In this document: in pieces, positions 26,278 to 35,914 of the stretch | Layout: the number at the start of each line of letters is the position of its first letter | Numbering within the stretch: position 1 is the stretch's first letter | Source of the DNA: Cyanocohniella sp. LLY | GTDB lineage: Bacteria > Cyanobacteriota > Cyanobacteriia > Cyanobacteriales > Nostocaceae | Assembly: GCA_022241785.1 (NCBI GenBank) | Contig: JAKOMP010000038.1 | Coordinates: forward strand, 1 to 52,413 | DNA: 52,413 bases | Reading direction: 5' to 3' | Program-made: the position numbers and the translations under genes | Notes under the pieces: generated by a model | The model's database searches: none | The model's input: the letters and a program-made list of their open reading frames with translations, nothing else | What the model was told of the DNA's origin: nothing

Positions 26278-27147
26278 TTACCCTACATCATCATGGGCGA
26301 ACCTGTTAAAGAGAAAATCTAGAGCATAGTTACGCAGTTGGTAATATTGGGGATCTTCCATGATGCGGGCGCGATCGCGTGGGCGAGAAAAGGGAATTTC
26401 CATGACTTCACCGATTTTGGCGTGGGGGCCGTTGGTCATCATGACTAATTTATCAGCTAAAAATAGCGCCTCATCGATGTCGTGGGTAATCATCAATACT
26501 GTGCAGCGATTTTCATTCCAAATTTTCAGCAGTTCTTCTTGTAATTCTTCTTTGGTAATGGCATCCAAAGCGCCGAAGGGTTCATCTAAAATCAAGACTT
26601 TGGGACGAATTGCCAAAGCACGGGCAATAGATACCCTTTGTCTCATACCGCCGGACATTTGGGTGGGTTTTTTGTCCATAGCATCACCTAGCCCCACCAT
26701 TGCCAAATGTTCTCGTACAATTGCTCTTTTTTCTGCTTCTGGCTTGTGGGGATAAACGGCGTTCACAGCTAAGTAGATATTTTCAAAGGCAGTCCGCCAA
26801 GGAAGCAGGGCATAATTTTGAAACACTACCATTCTATCTGGCCCTGGTTGGGTGATTGGTTCACCTTCTAGTAATACCTGCCCAGAGGTAGGAAAGTTAA
26901 AACCAGACACCATATTTAGCAGTGTCGATTTACCACAACCAGAGTGACCGATAACACAGATAAATTCACCTTGTTCTACATTTAAGTTCACGCCATCAAG
27001 GACAGTGAAGGGGCCTTTCTTTGTAGGGTAGACTTTGGTAACGTCTTTAATTTCTAGGAAAGGTCTGCTGTTGTTATTTGTGATAGCTAACGGTCTTTCC
27101 TGTCTGTTTCTGGTGGAGTTAGTAACAGTCAATCTGCGGTTTTGCAT
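26278..27147 (-). CDS. nrtD: Nitrate ABC transporter ATP-binding protein NrtD
   Basis: 289 residues from MQNRRLTVTNSTRNR. The Walker A motif is GHSGCGKST, the ABC signature is MSGGMRQRV and the Walker B is KVLILDEPFGALDA. RPFLEIKDVTKVYPT starts the ABC fold. It is the last gene of nrtABCD, 55 bases after nrtC, and forms the heterodimeric ATPase with NrtC beneath the NrtB permease. It lacks the solute-binding-like C-terminal extension of NrtC, as is normal. No narB follows; hemW converges instead. Confidence 0.93.
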   Translation of the reverse strand: MQNRRLTVTNSTRNRQERPLAITNNNSRPFLEIKDVTKVYPTKKGPFTVLDGVNLNVEQGEFICVIGHSGCGKSTLLNMVSGFNFPTSGQVLLEGEPITQPGPDRMVVFQNYALLPWRTAFENIYLAVNAVYPHKPEAEKRAIVREHLAMVGLGDAMDKKPTQMSGGMRQRVSIARALAIRPKVLILDEPFGALDAITKEELQEELLKIWNENRCTVLMITHDIDEALFLADKLVMMTNGPHAKIGEVMEIPFSRPRDRARIMEDPQYYQLRNYALDFLFNRFAHDDVG

Positions 27148-27202
27148 AGTGCTATTTAATGGGGAATAGGGAATGGGGGGAATGAGTTGCAATTATGAAT
27201 TA

Positions 27203-29212
27203 TCAAGCTACTCTCATACTCATAGTTGGCGCATCGAGGATGACTTCCGCAATAGAGATGTCACGCTTAATCTGCAAACTGTTGAGATAGACTAAGGGAT
27301 CGTCGGCATTAAAGGGAGTGCCATCAAAAAGTTGAATTGGTTGGCGAGTATAGCTGATATCCAGACCTAATTCTCTGGCGGCGGTACTGAAGACGCGCAC
27401 ACCACAAACCCGTTCGACAACTTCTACCCAGTTTCTAGGAAAGGGAGTATCACCCCAACGTGCCAACTGACTCATAATCCAGAGTTGTTCGGTACGGCTG
27501 GGACGGTTGATGGCTGACTCGGCAAAAAACTGATGGTGGGCGTAGTCGCGTAATGGGTGGTCTAAATTACAGGTCAGGTTATTGGGATCTTCTAGCTGGA
27601 TGTACTCTAAATCAGTGCTGACGTAATCTCTATCTGCCACAATTCGTCTGACTTCTTCAGCATTTTCTAGTTTAGAACAGTATTCGCAAGCTTCCAGCAA
27701 AGCTTTAGTTAAAGCAATATGGGTATTAGGATATTTTTGCGCCCATTCTTCTCGCACACCAAGAACTTTACCGGGATGTCCTAACCATACTTCCAAGTCG
27801 GTAGCGATAGTAAAGCCTACATTTTCCACTGCGGCGCGGTAGTTCCAAGGTTCACCCACACAATAACCGTCGATACTTTTGTTTTGCAAGTCGGCTACCA
27901 TCTGGGCGGGGGGAATGGTCTTCATATCCACATCTAAATCGGGGTCAATACCACCAGCTGCTAACCAGTAACGCAGCAGTAAATTGTGCATAGATGCGGG
28001 ATGAACTACTCCCATTGTGTGACGTTGGTTGCGGGTACGTAGTAGGTAAGTTTTGAAGTCCGATAAGGTGCGGACACCTTCATCATAAAAGCGTTTTGCT
28101 AAGGTGATGGCGTTACCATTACGAGTCATGGTAAGGGCGGTAACTACAGGGAGGGGTCGATTGTCATGACCTCCCAAGGTTAACCACATGGGCATTCCTG
28201 AAGGCATTTGGGCTGCATCGAGATAACCGCCACTGATACCATCAACGATCCCCCGCCAGCTAGTTTCTCGCACCAGGTGGACTTCATCTAAACCATGCTT
28301 GGTGAAGAAACCTTTTTCTTTGGCTACAGCTAAAGGGGCGCAAGCACTCAAGGGTAAAAAGCCAATTTCTAAATTAACTTTTTCCAGCCCATGACGTGAT
28401 ACATCTGGGGTTTTGCGGGCGCGAATTTTCTTCACTCGTTTTTGCTGGTTGAGGAAGTAAATCATCTCACTCCGCAAACTGTAGTAGCTGGGATGTTCTA
28501 CTACTTCCATGCGTTTACGGGGTCTGGGGATATCAACTTCAAGAATGTCGCCAATTTTGGATTCGGGGCCGTTGGTGAGCATGACAATTCTGTCAGATAA
28601 CAGTACTGCTTCATCTACGTCGTGTGTCACCATCACTGCTGTGACTTTGTATTCTTCGCAAATTTGCATTAACTGTTCTTGTAAATTGCCTCTGGTGAGG
28701 GCATCCAACGCCCCAAAGGGTTCATCTAATAGTAGTAGTTTAGGACGAATTGCTAGGGCGCGAGCGATCGCAACTCGTTGTTTTTGTCCTCCAGATAACA
28801 TACCTGGTTGTTTATCCGCATGGGGACGCAAACCCACCATATCTATATGTTTTTCTACAATCGCTTTGCGTTCAGCTTCTGGCATCCCCTTCATGACTGA
28901 GTTGACAGCTAGGGCAATATTTTCTCTTACCGTCCGCCAAGGCAACAAAGAATAATTTTGAAACACCACCATCCGGTCTGGCCCTGGTTTAGTGATTCTT
29001 TGTCCTTCCAATGTCACTACACCTTCGGTTGGTAAATCCAACCCAGCAATCATATTTAATAAAGTGGATTTACCACAACCTGAGTGACCAATCAAAGAAA
29101 CAAATTCACCTTTTTTAATTTGGAGGTCAATTCCTTTGAGGGCGATATATTTACCACCACCGGTTAAGTCAAAAACTTTTTCAATTTGGTTAACTGCAAC
29201 GAATACTGACAT
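27203..29212 (-). CDS. nrtC: Nitrate ABC transporter ATP-binding protein NrtC, with NrtA-like regulatory domain
   Basis: 669 residues from MSVFVAVNQIEK, the expected length of NrtC. Residues 1 to about 265 are an ABC ATPase: Walker A GHSGCGKST, signature LSGGQKQRVAIA and Walker B LLLLDEPFGALDA. From about residue 285 (NLEIGFLPLSACAPLAVAKE) to the end it is homologous to the solute-binding protein NrtA ([20 protein letters not shown]). In Synechococcus this C-terminal domain mediates ammonium/nitrate inhibition of transport. A longer open reading to 29320 would overlap nrtB and is rejected. Confidence 0.96.
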   Translation of the reverse strand: MSVFVAVNQIEKVFDLTGGGKYIALKGIDLQIKKGEFVSLIGHSGCGKSTLLNMIAGLDLPTEGVVTLEGQRITKPGPDRMVVFQNYSLLPWRTVRENIALAVNSVMKGMPEAERKAIVEKHIDMVGLRPHADKQPGMLSGGQKQRVAIARALAIRPKLLLLDEPFGALDALTRGNLQEQLMQICEEYKVTAVMVTHDVDEAVLLSDRIVMLTNGPESKIGDILEVDIPRPRKRMEVVEHPSYYSLRSEMIYFLNQQKRVKKIRARKTPDVSRHGLEKVNLEIGFLPLSACAPLAVAKEKGFFTKHGLDEVHLVRETSWRGIVDGISGGYLDAAQMPSGMPMWLTLGGHDNRPLPVVTALTMTRNGNAITLAKRFYDEGVRTLSDFKTYLLRTRNQRHTMGVVHPASMHNLLLRYWLAAGGIDPDLDVDMKTIPPAQMVADLQNKSIDGYCVGEPWNYRAAVENVGFTIATDLEVWLGHPGKVLGVREEWAQKYPNTHIALTKALLEACEYCSKLENAEEVRRIVADRDYVSTDLEYIQLEDPNNLTCNLDHPLRDYAHHQFFAESAINRPSRTEQLWIMSQLARWGDTPFPRNWVEVVERVCGVRVFSTAARELGLDISYTRQPIQLFDGTPFNADDPLVYLNSLQIKRDISIAEVILDAPTMSMRVA

Positions 29213-29264
29213 AGTTTTTAGGGAGTGGGGAGTGGGGAGCGCTATTGCGAATTGCGAATTGGTA

Positions 29265-30104
29265 TTACTTTTGTTCTGCTGGTAAAATTTTGTTTTGCAA
29301 CCAAGCCATGCATTTATCAAGGATTAAACCAACAATGCCGATATAAACTAGGGCTAAAATTACTTCACTTACGTTATTATTTTGATAGGCATCCCAGATA
29401 AAGAAGCCAATTCCCACAATACCGGACATGACTATTTCTGCGGCAATAATTGCTAACCAAGCCAAACCAATGGCAATTCTCAAACCTGTGAAAATATATG
29501 GTAACGCTGCGGGAATGAGAATATTGGTGAAGTATTCTTTGCGGTTCAGTTGCAATACTTTAGCAACGTTGTTGTAGTCTTGGGGAATTTGCGTTACTCC
29601 TACTGCCGTGTTAATTAAAATGGGCCAAATTGCGGTGATGAAAATTACGAATAAGGCTGCTGGTTCGTTTTGTCTTAAGGCTGCTAAAGAAATAGGAACC
29701 CAAGCTAAAGGTGGTACGGTTCGTAGTAGTTGAAAAAGGGGGTCTAATGCTTTGGACATAGTTTCATTAATGCCAATAAAAACCCCCAAGCCAATACCAA
29801 CAATTGCTGCCAAAGTATAGCTAATTGCTACCCGTTGGAGACTGGCTAAAATTTGCCAAAACAGACCTTTATCTATGCCACCTCTATCATAAAAAGGATA
29901 TAAAATCAAAATCCAAGTTTCTTGAATTACTTGTATGGGGCCTGGTAATGTAGCGCCAGGTGTCCATGAGAATAATTGCCAGATTGCCAAAAAGATGAAA
30001 ATAGCGATCGCAGGTGGAAACAAGTCAGGAAATTGCTTTTGCAGACTTGATAAAAAACCATTATTAAATCTAGAATTTGCAGGTCTTTTTTGCGCTAATG
30101 TCAT
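29265..30104 (-). CDS. nrtB: Nitrate ABC transporter permease NrtB
   Basis: 279 residues with about six membrane helices. It has the NrtB/SsuC-type N-terminus (FPPAIAIFIFLAIWQLFSW), PLFQLLRTVPPLAWVPISL, and the intact EAA coupling loop AKVLQLNRKEYFTNILIPAA followed by LPYIFTGLRIAIGLAW. The end is EIVMSGIVGIGFFIWDAYQN. Two copies form the channel driven by NrtC/NrtD. It lies between nrtA and nrtC with short gaps containing G-rich simple repeats. It provides the in-window reference showing what is missing from the permease remnant at 978. Confidence 0.95.
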   Translation of the reverse strand: MTLAQKRPANSRFNNGFLSSLQKQFPDLFPPAIAIFIFLAIWQLFSWTPGATLPGPIQVIQETWILILYPFYDRGGIDKGLFWQILASLQRVAISYTLAAIVGIGLGVFIGINETMSKALDPLFQLLRTVPPLAWVPISLAALRQNEPAALFVIFITAIWPILINTAVGVTQIPQDYNNVAKVLQLNRKEYFTNILIPAALPYIFTGLRIAIGLAWLAIIAAEIVMSGIVGIGFFIWDAYQNNNVSEVILALVYIGIVGLILDKCMAWLQNKILPAEQK

Positions 30105-30191
30105 AGTTTTATCTGCTCCTGAGGATGAAGTGAAGAAGGGAGTAGGGAGTGGGGAGTAGGGAATGGGGGAAAGCTTTTCTGTTCCCTTTTG

Positions 30192-31568
30192 CTAAATATT
30201 AACTTTTTTGATTTGGAGAGCTTTTAAGTATGCTTCTGGTTTTTCGGGGTCGAATTTTGCACCATCAAAAAATTCTTCAACGCCGCGAGATGTACTTGTA
30301 GGAATATCAGCCGCAGTAATTCCTAATTCTTGGGCTGCTTGTTTCCAAATGTCTTCACGGTTGACTTTATTGATTAATTCTTTGGCTTTAGCTGCACCAT
30401 TGGCAATATAATCTGGGGGCAAGAAACCCCAACGCACGTTTTCTGTAATAAACCACAAATCATGACTCTTATAAGGATAAGAAACACTACCTTTTTCATC
30501 TTTCCAGTAGTAAGCAGCCATTGATTTATCATCAATTGTGCGTCCATCACCCATGTCATATTTACCTACAAATGGGTCTGCCAAAATGTCTGGGGAAGGT
30601 AAATTGAAATAATTACGTGTAGCTAAAATTTCCGCTGCTTCTTTGCGGTTATCAAAATTATCTAACCACTGTTGTGCTTCCATAACACCTTTTAGTAGGG
30701 CTTTGGTGGCTTTGGGATATTTATCAACCCAATCGCCTCTTATCGCCAAGTATTCTTCAGGATGATTTTTCCAAATCTCGGCGGTTAAGGCGGCCATGTA
30801 GCCAATTTTGTCTGTGACAATGCGGAATGGCCAGGGGTCGCCTGTGCTGAAAGCGTCCATTGTCCCGGTTTTCATGTTGGCTACAGTTTGCGCGGCTGGT
30901 ACTGTCAACAGTTTGACATCTGCATCTGGGTCAATACCGCCGGCGGCTAACCAGTAACGAATCCATAAGTCTTGGTTGACGTGGGGAAATGTAAATGCAG
31001 CTGTGAAAGGTGTAGAAGATTTGAGTTGGTTAAATAAAGACTTAGCACCGGCTAATTGTAAAGTAACACCGCTACCTTGATGTTTATTGGCGATCGCAAT
31101 TCCATTCCCATGTGTAATTAATTGACACAACACATACATAGGAATCTTGACATTACCTTTAGTAATTAAACCTTCAGTAATTAAATGTGGCATAGGCATT
31201 TGCCATTGACCACCATCAATCCCACCACCACCCGAACCAATTTCTACGTTATCTCTAGCAGCACCCCAAGAAGCTTGTTTAGAAAGCTCAACATTAGTCA
31301 TGCCATACTTAGCAAAAAAGCCTTTTTCTTTGGCAATAATTAAAGGTGCAGCTTCCACAATGGGAATATATCCTAACTTCACTGTAGTGACTTCTGGTGC
31401 TTGTTCTGCATTGATATTAGCCACAGGTTGAGCAGTAACCGCAGATTGCGTACTTCCAGTAGTTTCTGGTGGATTTCCCAAGCAACCTTTGAGCAATACA
31501 GCACTTGCTGATGCGCCTGCTGTGACTATAAATTTACGGCGAGAAATTTGATTAAAAAACTCTGTCAT
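30192..31568 (-). CDS. nrtA: Nitrate/nitrite-binding lipoprotein NrtA
   Basis: 458 residues from [13 protein letters not shown]. It has a twin-arginine-like [10 protein letters not shown] start and a lipobox LLKGCLG whose Cys would be lipidated. The periplasmic binding domain starts at [40 protein letters not shown] and [20 protein letters not shown] are typical of NrtA. It delivers nitrate and nitrite to NrtB. It is the first gene of nrtABCD. Cyanobacterial nrt operons usually start with nirA; here the upstream region is non-coding, and the next gene upstream is an unrelated DsbA-like protein. Confidence 0.94.
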   Translation of the reverse strand: MTEFFNQISRRKFIVTAGASASAVLLKGCLGNPPETTGSTQSAVTAQPVANINAEQAPEVTTVKLGYIPIVEAAPLIIAKEKGFFAKYGMTNVELSKQASWGAARDNVEIGSGGGGIDGGQWQMPMPHLITEGLITKGNVKIPMYVLCQLITHGNGIAIANKHQGSGVTLQLAGAKSLFNQLKSSTPFTAAFTFPHVNQDLWIRYWLAAGGIDPDADVKLLTVPAAQTVANMKTGTMDAFSTGDPWPFRIVTDKIGYMAALTAEIWKNHPEEYLAIRGDWVDKYPKATKALLKGVMEAQQWLDNFDNRKEAAEILATRNYFNLPSPDILADPFVGKYDMGDGRTIDDKSMAAYYWKDEKGSVSYPYKSHDLWFITENVRWGFLPPDYIANGAAKAKELINKVNREDIWKQAAQELGITAADIPTSTSRGVEEFFDGAKFDPEKPEAYLKALQIKKVNI

Positions 31569-32126
31569 AGTAGCCTCTTGGGTTGAATTTAAAGTTTTTT
31601 CAACAAGATAAATAATCAAGTAAAAAATTTTAAGTATACTGAGTAAGCCAACCCTCATTATTTCGTCGCCGAAATACCAGGGTTGACTACTAAGTAAATA
31701 AAAATATCTGGAAAGCTTTAGTGTTACTTGAGCTTATCTTGGATGTCTTTGCTGAATTAAAATTTAGTTTACAGGCTTTATTGTCAAAGTGGTGACTTTG
31801 AACAAGAAATTATTAAATAAATATTATATTGGTTATATAAGAAAAAATTTATAGTTAAAGCTAAGAGCAGGTATATAGATTTGATATATCAATTGTTATT
31901 AATGGTAAGCATTTATTAAAAACATAGTTTGCCTAATCAATACATATAGTAGAGAAGAATATATATCTGTGAAGCTCTGAGGAAAATTATTTTTTGCAAT
32001 TATATTGATGTGATTTTCTCGCTTTGACTTAGACTGCTATATTGAAAGGCGATTGCGCGGAGCGCAGCGCCAGAGGCGATCGCCTGCAACCTGCAAATAC
32101 GCTGATCGCCTCATATCTAAATATCT
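31569..32126. other. Long AT-rich region upstream of nrtA
   Basis: About 560 bases without a gene; it should contain the nrt promoter. A perfect 7-bp inverted repeat TCAAAGT/ACTTTGA with a 4-base centre (31784-31801) is a candidate operator. I saw no exact GTA-N8-TAC NtcA site. The right end (32048-32086) is a dispersed repeat with AGGCGAT/ATCGCCT ends and a GC-rich core. Confidence 0.55.
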
Positions 32127-32798
32127 TTAACACCAAGATTGTTCACCTGGAGGATTGTGCAGTAACTCACGAATATTAGCTTCAATCACCCGATACCCTA
32201 CATTACCGTTGAGTTTCTGCCGTCCTTCATTAAAAATTAGGGTGGGGCTGACAGTAACTGTATGTTCTTTTACTAATTCAAAATCTTTGGATAATTGTGC
32301 GTATGCTTCACCACTATCTATCTGAGTTTGGATAGCGGCAATTGGCAGTTTTAATTCCTCGGCAATTTCAAATTGTACCTGGCGATCAGAAACGTTTGCT
32401 AGTTGGGTGAAAAACGCTTCCCGAAATGCCCAGGTTGCTTTTTCTAGAGTATCTCGCTCTACCAAACCCTTGGCTTCTATTAGTTGAATAGCATGGAGAA
32501 ACAAATGACAAGATGTGGATGAAGGTGGTGTAACTTTAGTCCAAATATCAGGATGAACGGTGATGTGAGCGAACTTTTTGGCAACTTCCTGAATATGATC
32601 AGCGTATCCTTTTAATCCCCCTCTATCTTGCCATCGGTTCTCCAGTTTTTCCTTAGCAGTACCAAAAACTGGTACAAAGTGGGGTTCAATGGTAATTTTG
32701 TCTTGAAAGGTTGTTTTCAACTCATCTAGACGAATCTGAGCAATATAAGCCCAAATGCACAGAATATCGGAAAAGTATAAAATACGAATGGGTTCCAT
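32127..32798 (-). CDS. DsbA-family thioredoxin-fold protein (FrnE/HCCA-isomerase-like)
   Basis: 223 residues from MEPIRILYFSDILC; an in-frame TTG five codons upstream is less likely. The thioredoxin-fold start RILYFSDILCIWAY carries one active-site Cys (C14) in a CIWA sequence instead of CxxC. A helical insertion and the C-terminal cis-Pro region (TVTVSPTLIFNEG) with GYRVIEANIRELL follow. This arrangement is shared by FrnE-type and 2-hydroxychromene-2-carboxylate isomerase-type proteins. With a single Cys it is more likely a glutathione-dependent transferase/isomerase than a dithiol oxidase. It follows the DUF29 gene by a few bases. Confidence 0.8.
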   Translation of the reverse strand: MEPIRILYFSDILCIWAYIAQIRLDELKTTFQDKITIEPHFVPVFGTAKEKLENRWQDRGGLKGYADHIQEVAKKFAHITVHPDIWTKVTPPSSTSCHLFLHAIQLIEAKGLVERDTLEKATWAFREAFFTQLANVSDRQVQFEIAEELKLPIAAIQTQIDSGEAYAQLSKDFELVKEHTVTVSPTLIFNEGRQKLNGNVGYRVIEANIRELLHNPPGEQSWC

Positions 32799-32814
32799 AT
32801 AGTTTTCAATCAAT

Positions 32815-33246
32815 TTATTCTGGAAAAAATTCGGCTGATAAAATTTCTGTTAACTCGTAAGGACAAGTTTCTGGAAATAAATATATACCTGTTTCTCGTT
32901 CTGCGCTAATGGTAGCTAAAGGATAAACTTTATTTATAACTTCAGTCAGACTAGATTGCAGACTGGGGTTTTCTTGTAGTAGTTGGTCTAAACGTAGACG
33001 TTGTTCTTTAATGTTTAATTGCCAACTCCGGGAACGTAGATTGGACTGGAATTGCCATTTAAGTAAGTGCATGATTAATATTTCTAATCTACTAGCTAAT
33101 TGTCGTTTTTCCGACCTTCCCATGTCTGCGATTTCTTCGGCAATATTCTGCCCATCTATTTGATGGATTTGTCCTGCTTTCAACAGATGTGCTTGCTGTT
33201 GTGTCCAAGCATAAAAATCATTTTCATAGCTAGCTTTGTTGATCAT
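32815..33246 (-). CDS. DUF29 family protein
   Basis: 143 residues. It matches the DUF29 pattern very common in cyanobacteria: YENDFYAWTQQQAHLLKAGQ, IDGQNIAEEIADMGRSEKRQ, LASRLEILIMHLLKWQFQ and the YPLATISAERET region. Family members are about this length, and the protein is complete. DUF29 function is not established; the genes are often multicopy and near mobile DNA. It is sandwiched between a HerA-like ATPase gene (17 bases upstream) and the DsbA-like gene on the same strand, which suggests one transcript. Confidence 0.9.
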   Translation of the reverse strand: MINKASYENDFYAWTQQQAHLLKAGQIHQIDGQNIAEEIADMGRSEKRQLASRLEILIMHLLKWQFQSNLRSRSWQLNIKEQRLRLDQLLQENPSLQSSLTEVINKVYPLATISAERETGIYLFPETCPYELTEILSAEFFPE

Positions 33247-33262
33247 TGGCTTTCACCTACAG

Positions 33263-34993
33263 CTAAAAACCCAAGTCTGCTTTAGCTAATTCCGCAGCAG
33301 CAAATACTTCTGCGTCTGGTTTTTCCTCCCAAGCAGGATCACCGATTTCTGCATAGAAAGTTGCGTCATAAGGACGAGTTTTCACAACCACCGGCATGGG
33401 TACAGCATGACCTAAAATTAAGGCTTGTTGTTTAGAGTCTAATTTGGACAACACTGACCTCAAACCACCAGCACCAGATACACCAGTAAAAATGGCATCG
33501 ATATCTTTTTCATCATTCAGCAAGGCGGTGATGCGGGTACCAATTTGCGACATAACTTCATTATCGATCCCCGATGGACGTTGATCGACTACTAACAATG
33601 TAACGAAATATTTACGTAGTTCACGGGCGATGGTACCAAAAATTGTACTTTGGACAATGGCAGGATCAAGAAAACGGTGCGCTTCTTCAATGGTAATCAT
33701 CAATGGCATCGGGCGATCGCAGGGATTTTTGCTTTGGAGAAATTTATCGGCTTTCTGTACATAATGTTCATGAATACGTCTAGTGATCATGTTCGTCACC
33801 AACATATAAGAAAGCATATTTGATTGGGAACCAAATTCGATAACTACATTCTTCCCTGCTTCCAACGCCTGGACAATGTTACCAATATAATTTTGCGGAC
33901 ACACACCCCGCATATATTTCAACGTATCTAAGCGCAAAAGTTTCCGCTGTAATGAGGTAATGGAACCTGGATGTCCTGGTTTCTCTTCGCAAAAAAGTTT
34001 GATGTCCTCGCTTGTCATATTAAACAATTGCGGAATCCACGATTTACCAAACTCATTACACAAGATACTGGCGTTGTCTAAAGCCGCTTCCGACAGTCCT
34101 AATTCTCGACTACATAACTTAATGTCTTCAACTTGGATTTGCTCATAACTCAAATACAGTTCTTGAGCATCACGTACACCCCGACGTTTGGTTGATGCGG
34201 GATCAAGGGTATAGACTTCTACTTTACCAGGAAATAGTTGCTTTAAACCTTTGACAGTATTAACATTCTTACCTTCAGCAACTGCTTCCCAGCCATATTC
34301 GGAGTGCATATCAAAGATTAAATTTACCGCTGCATTTTTGCGAATTACCCCAGCTAAAAGTAAGCGTGTGAGAAAAGATTTCCCTGTACCAGATTTACCA
34401 AAGACACCATTACTTCGTTCCACAAAGCGGTTTAAATCGATACAAATAGGTACATCCATATCCAAGGGTTTACCGATGGAAAAATTGCGCCTTTGGGGAT
34501 CATCTTCCCAACCAAATACTCGGCGAAAATCGTCTACATTAGCGTCGTAAACTTGGCTAAAGTGGCTGGGAATAGTTTTGACTGGTAGCAATTCCATCGT
34601 GGTGCTGGTTTGGGGTTGGAATGATGCTAAACCAGTTGTGGATGGTACGAAAGAATCAGCAGATTTACCATTACTGTAAGACGAAGATTCATCAGATTCG
34701 GGAGTGAACATCAACATCGGTGCGAGGTTGATAGTTCCATAAGTACCGCTACCAGCTAAAACTTCTCGTAAAAAAGTATCTTCCCAATTAGGGGGATTAG
34801 CAATAATGCGCGCGTTTGCAGTTCCCAAAGCCACATCTGTCAGCATACAGAAAAAGCGCGATCGCAGCCCTTGCACAACTAAAAATTTACCTACCCGCAT
34901 ATCTTCAACAGAAATATCCGGGTGTAACCTAACCTCTAGTCCCCCAGTCAGAGAACCTTGGATGACTGAACCTAATGGGTGTACCAAATTCAT
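33263..34993 (-). CDS. HerA-like ATPase (DUF87, FtsK/HerA superfamily)
   Basis: 576 residues. The N-terminal beta region (VIQGSLTGGLEVRLHPDIS) resembles the HAS barrel of HerA proteins. The P-loop is GKSGTGKS at 199-206 in NGVFGKSGTGKSFLTRLLLAG. Walker B is LMITIEEAHRFLDP, and LLVVDQRPSGIDNEVMSQIG follows as the arginine-finger/sensor region. HerA ATPases are hexameric DNA translocases that work with a NurA nuclease in archaea; no NurA is nearby. The protein is complete and looks like a chromosomal housekeeping member rather than a defence-island copy, though that is inference. Confidence 0.88.
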   Translation of the reverse strand: MNLVHPLGSVIQGSLTGGLEVRLHPDISVEDMRVGKFLVVQGLRSRFFCMLTDVALGTANARIIANPPNWEDTFLREVLAGSGTYGTINLAPMLMFTPESDESSSYSNGKSADSFVPSTTGLASFQPQTSTTMELLPVKTIPSHFSQVYDANVDDFRRVFGWEDDPQRRNFSIGKPLDMDVPICIDLNRFVERSNGVFGKSGTGKSFLTRLLLAGVIRKNAAVNLIFDMHSEYGWEAVAEGKNVNTVKGLKQLFPGKVEVYTLDPASTKRRGVRDAQELYLSYEQIQVEDIKLCSRELGLSEAALDNASILCNEFGKSWIPQLFNMTSEDIKLFCEEKPGHPGSITSLQRKLLRLDTLKYMRGVCPQNYIGNIVQALEAGKNVVIEFGSQSNMLSYMLVTNMITRRIHEHYVQKADKFLQSKNPCDRPMPLMITIEEAHRFLDPAIVQSTIFGTIARELRKYFVTLLVVDQRPSGIDNEVMSQIGTRITALLNDEKDIDAIFTGVSGAGGLRSVLSKLDSKQQALILGHAVPMPVVVKTRPYDATFYAEIGDPAWEEKPDAEVFAAAELAKADLGF

Positions 34994-35122
34994 TTGATCA
35001 GTGACATGATTGTGAACGCGCTATCTTACGTTGAATTTTAGTTGTATAGTGCAAAATTTGCTAAGTTACCCATCCCCCCTTTGGGGAAGTTAAAAAACTT
35101 GATTCCCCCATCCCCTTGTCAT

Positions 35123-35914
35123 CTAATCAATTTGAATAGAAGTCGGTGCGCTTCCCATTGGCGGTATATCGAGTAACGGTTTACGGAATTGAGCATACAG
35201 GCGATCGCGCCAAGCAAAGAATGGCGCATAATTAGGATTATCGGCTAAACCTGTTACTCCTTTACCTCGAAGACTTGCGGGTAAATCTAGATAAGCCCCT
35301 TCAGGAAACTTCAGCAAAATTGATAAACCTGCTACTGCTAAGTCCGCTAAAGTCGGCTCATCTCCTGTTAAATAAGGACTATCCGCCAATAATAGTGTTA
35401 AGGCTTCTAAGTCTTGTTTCAAGTCCGCGATCGCTGATTTAATCACATCTGGACTATAACCTACTCCCAAACCCAAAATAGTCAAAACATCCCTGGGTAC
35501 TCCTCCCACTAGACTTTTAAATATATCGGGTGTAGAGGTGGGTAATAACGACTTGCGGAAATTTTGGTCTTGACTAATTGCAGAAAATAATGCTGTTCTA
35601 CCTTTTTTACCTATTGACTCATCTGCCCATTCTTCGATTAATAAGCATAAACCCCTTTGTTTAGGATCTTTTGGTATTAGTGGGCGTTCAGGATACTCTA
35701 AGTCTAAATACTTAGCGATTTCTGTGGAGTCAGTAATATATTTACTACCGTCTTTTAACACTGGCACTTGTCTCTGTCCAGTTAAACGGAATAAATCTAC
35801 CTGCCCAATCCCAGGCGTAACCTCTATTTTTCGATAAATTAGTCCTTTATAATCCAGGATTAACCTGACTTTTTCTGAGTAGTGAGATAGTTCCCATTGG
35901 TATAATTCCAGCAT
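35123..35914 (-). CDS. Glutathione S-transferase family protein
   Basis: 263 residues. The N-terminal thioredoxin-like domain reads LELYQWELSHYSEKVRLILD, then YRKIEVTPGIGQVDLFRLTG, RQVPVLKDGSKYITDSTEIA (the cis-Pro and glutathione gamma-glutamyl site) and KYLDLEYPERPLIP. The C-terminal helical domain includes SPYLTGDEPTLADLAVAGLS, the usual N-capping box region. The catalytic residue is probably Ser or Tyr near the start (SHYSEKVR). The substrate cannot be inferred. It is monocistronic, with a long AT-rich upstream region. Confidence 0.9.
   Translation of the reverse strand: MLELYQWELSHYSEKVRLILDYKGLIYRKIEVTPGIGQVDLFRLTGQRQVPVLKDGSKYITDSTEIAKYLDLEYPERPLIPKDPKQRGLCLLIEEWADESIGKKGRTALFSAISQDQNFRKSLLPTSTPDIFKSLVGGVPRDVLTILGLGVGYSPDVIKSAIADLKQDLEALTLLLADSPYLTGDEPTLADLAVAGLSILLKFPEGAYLDLPASLRGKGVTGLADNPNYAPFFAWRDRLYAQFRKPLLDIPPMGSAPTSIQID

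Noticed and set aside
31569-32126. Possible NtcA site in the nrtA upstream region
   Set aside because: Only poor matches such as GTAGAGAAGAATAT were seen; no GTA-N8-TAC was found by eye.
33263-34993. HerA-like ATPase as part of a defence island (Sir2-HerA or NurA-HerA type)
   Set aside because: No Sir2, NurA or other nuclease gene is adjacent; the neighbours are DUF29, a DsbA-like gene and a GST.
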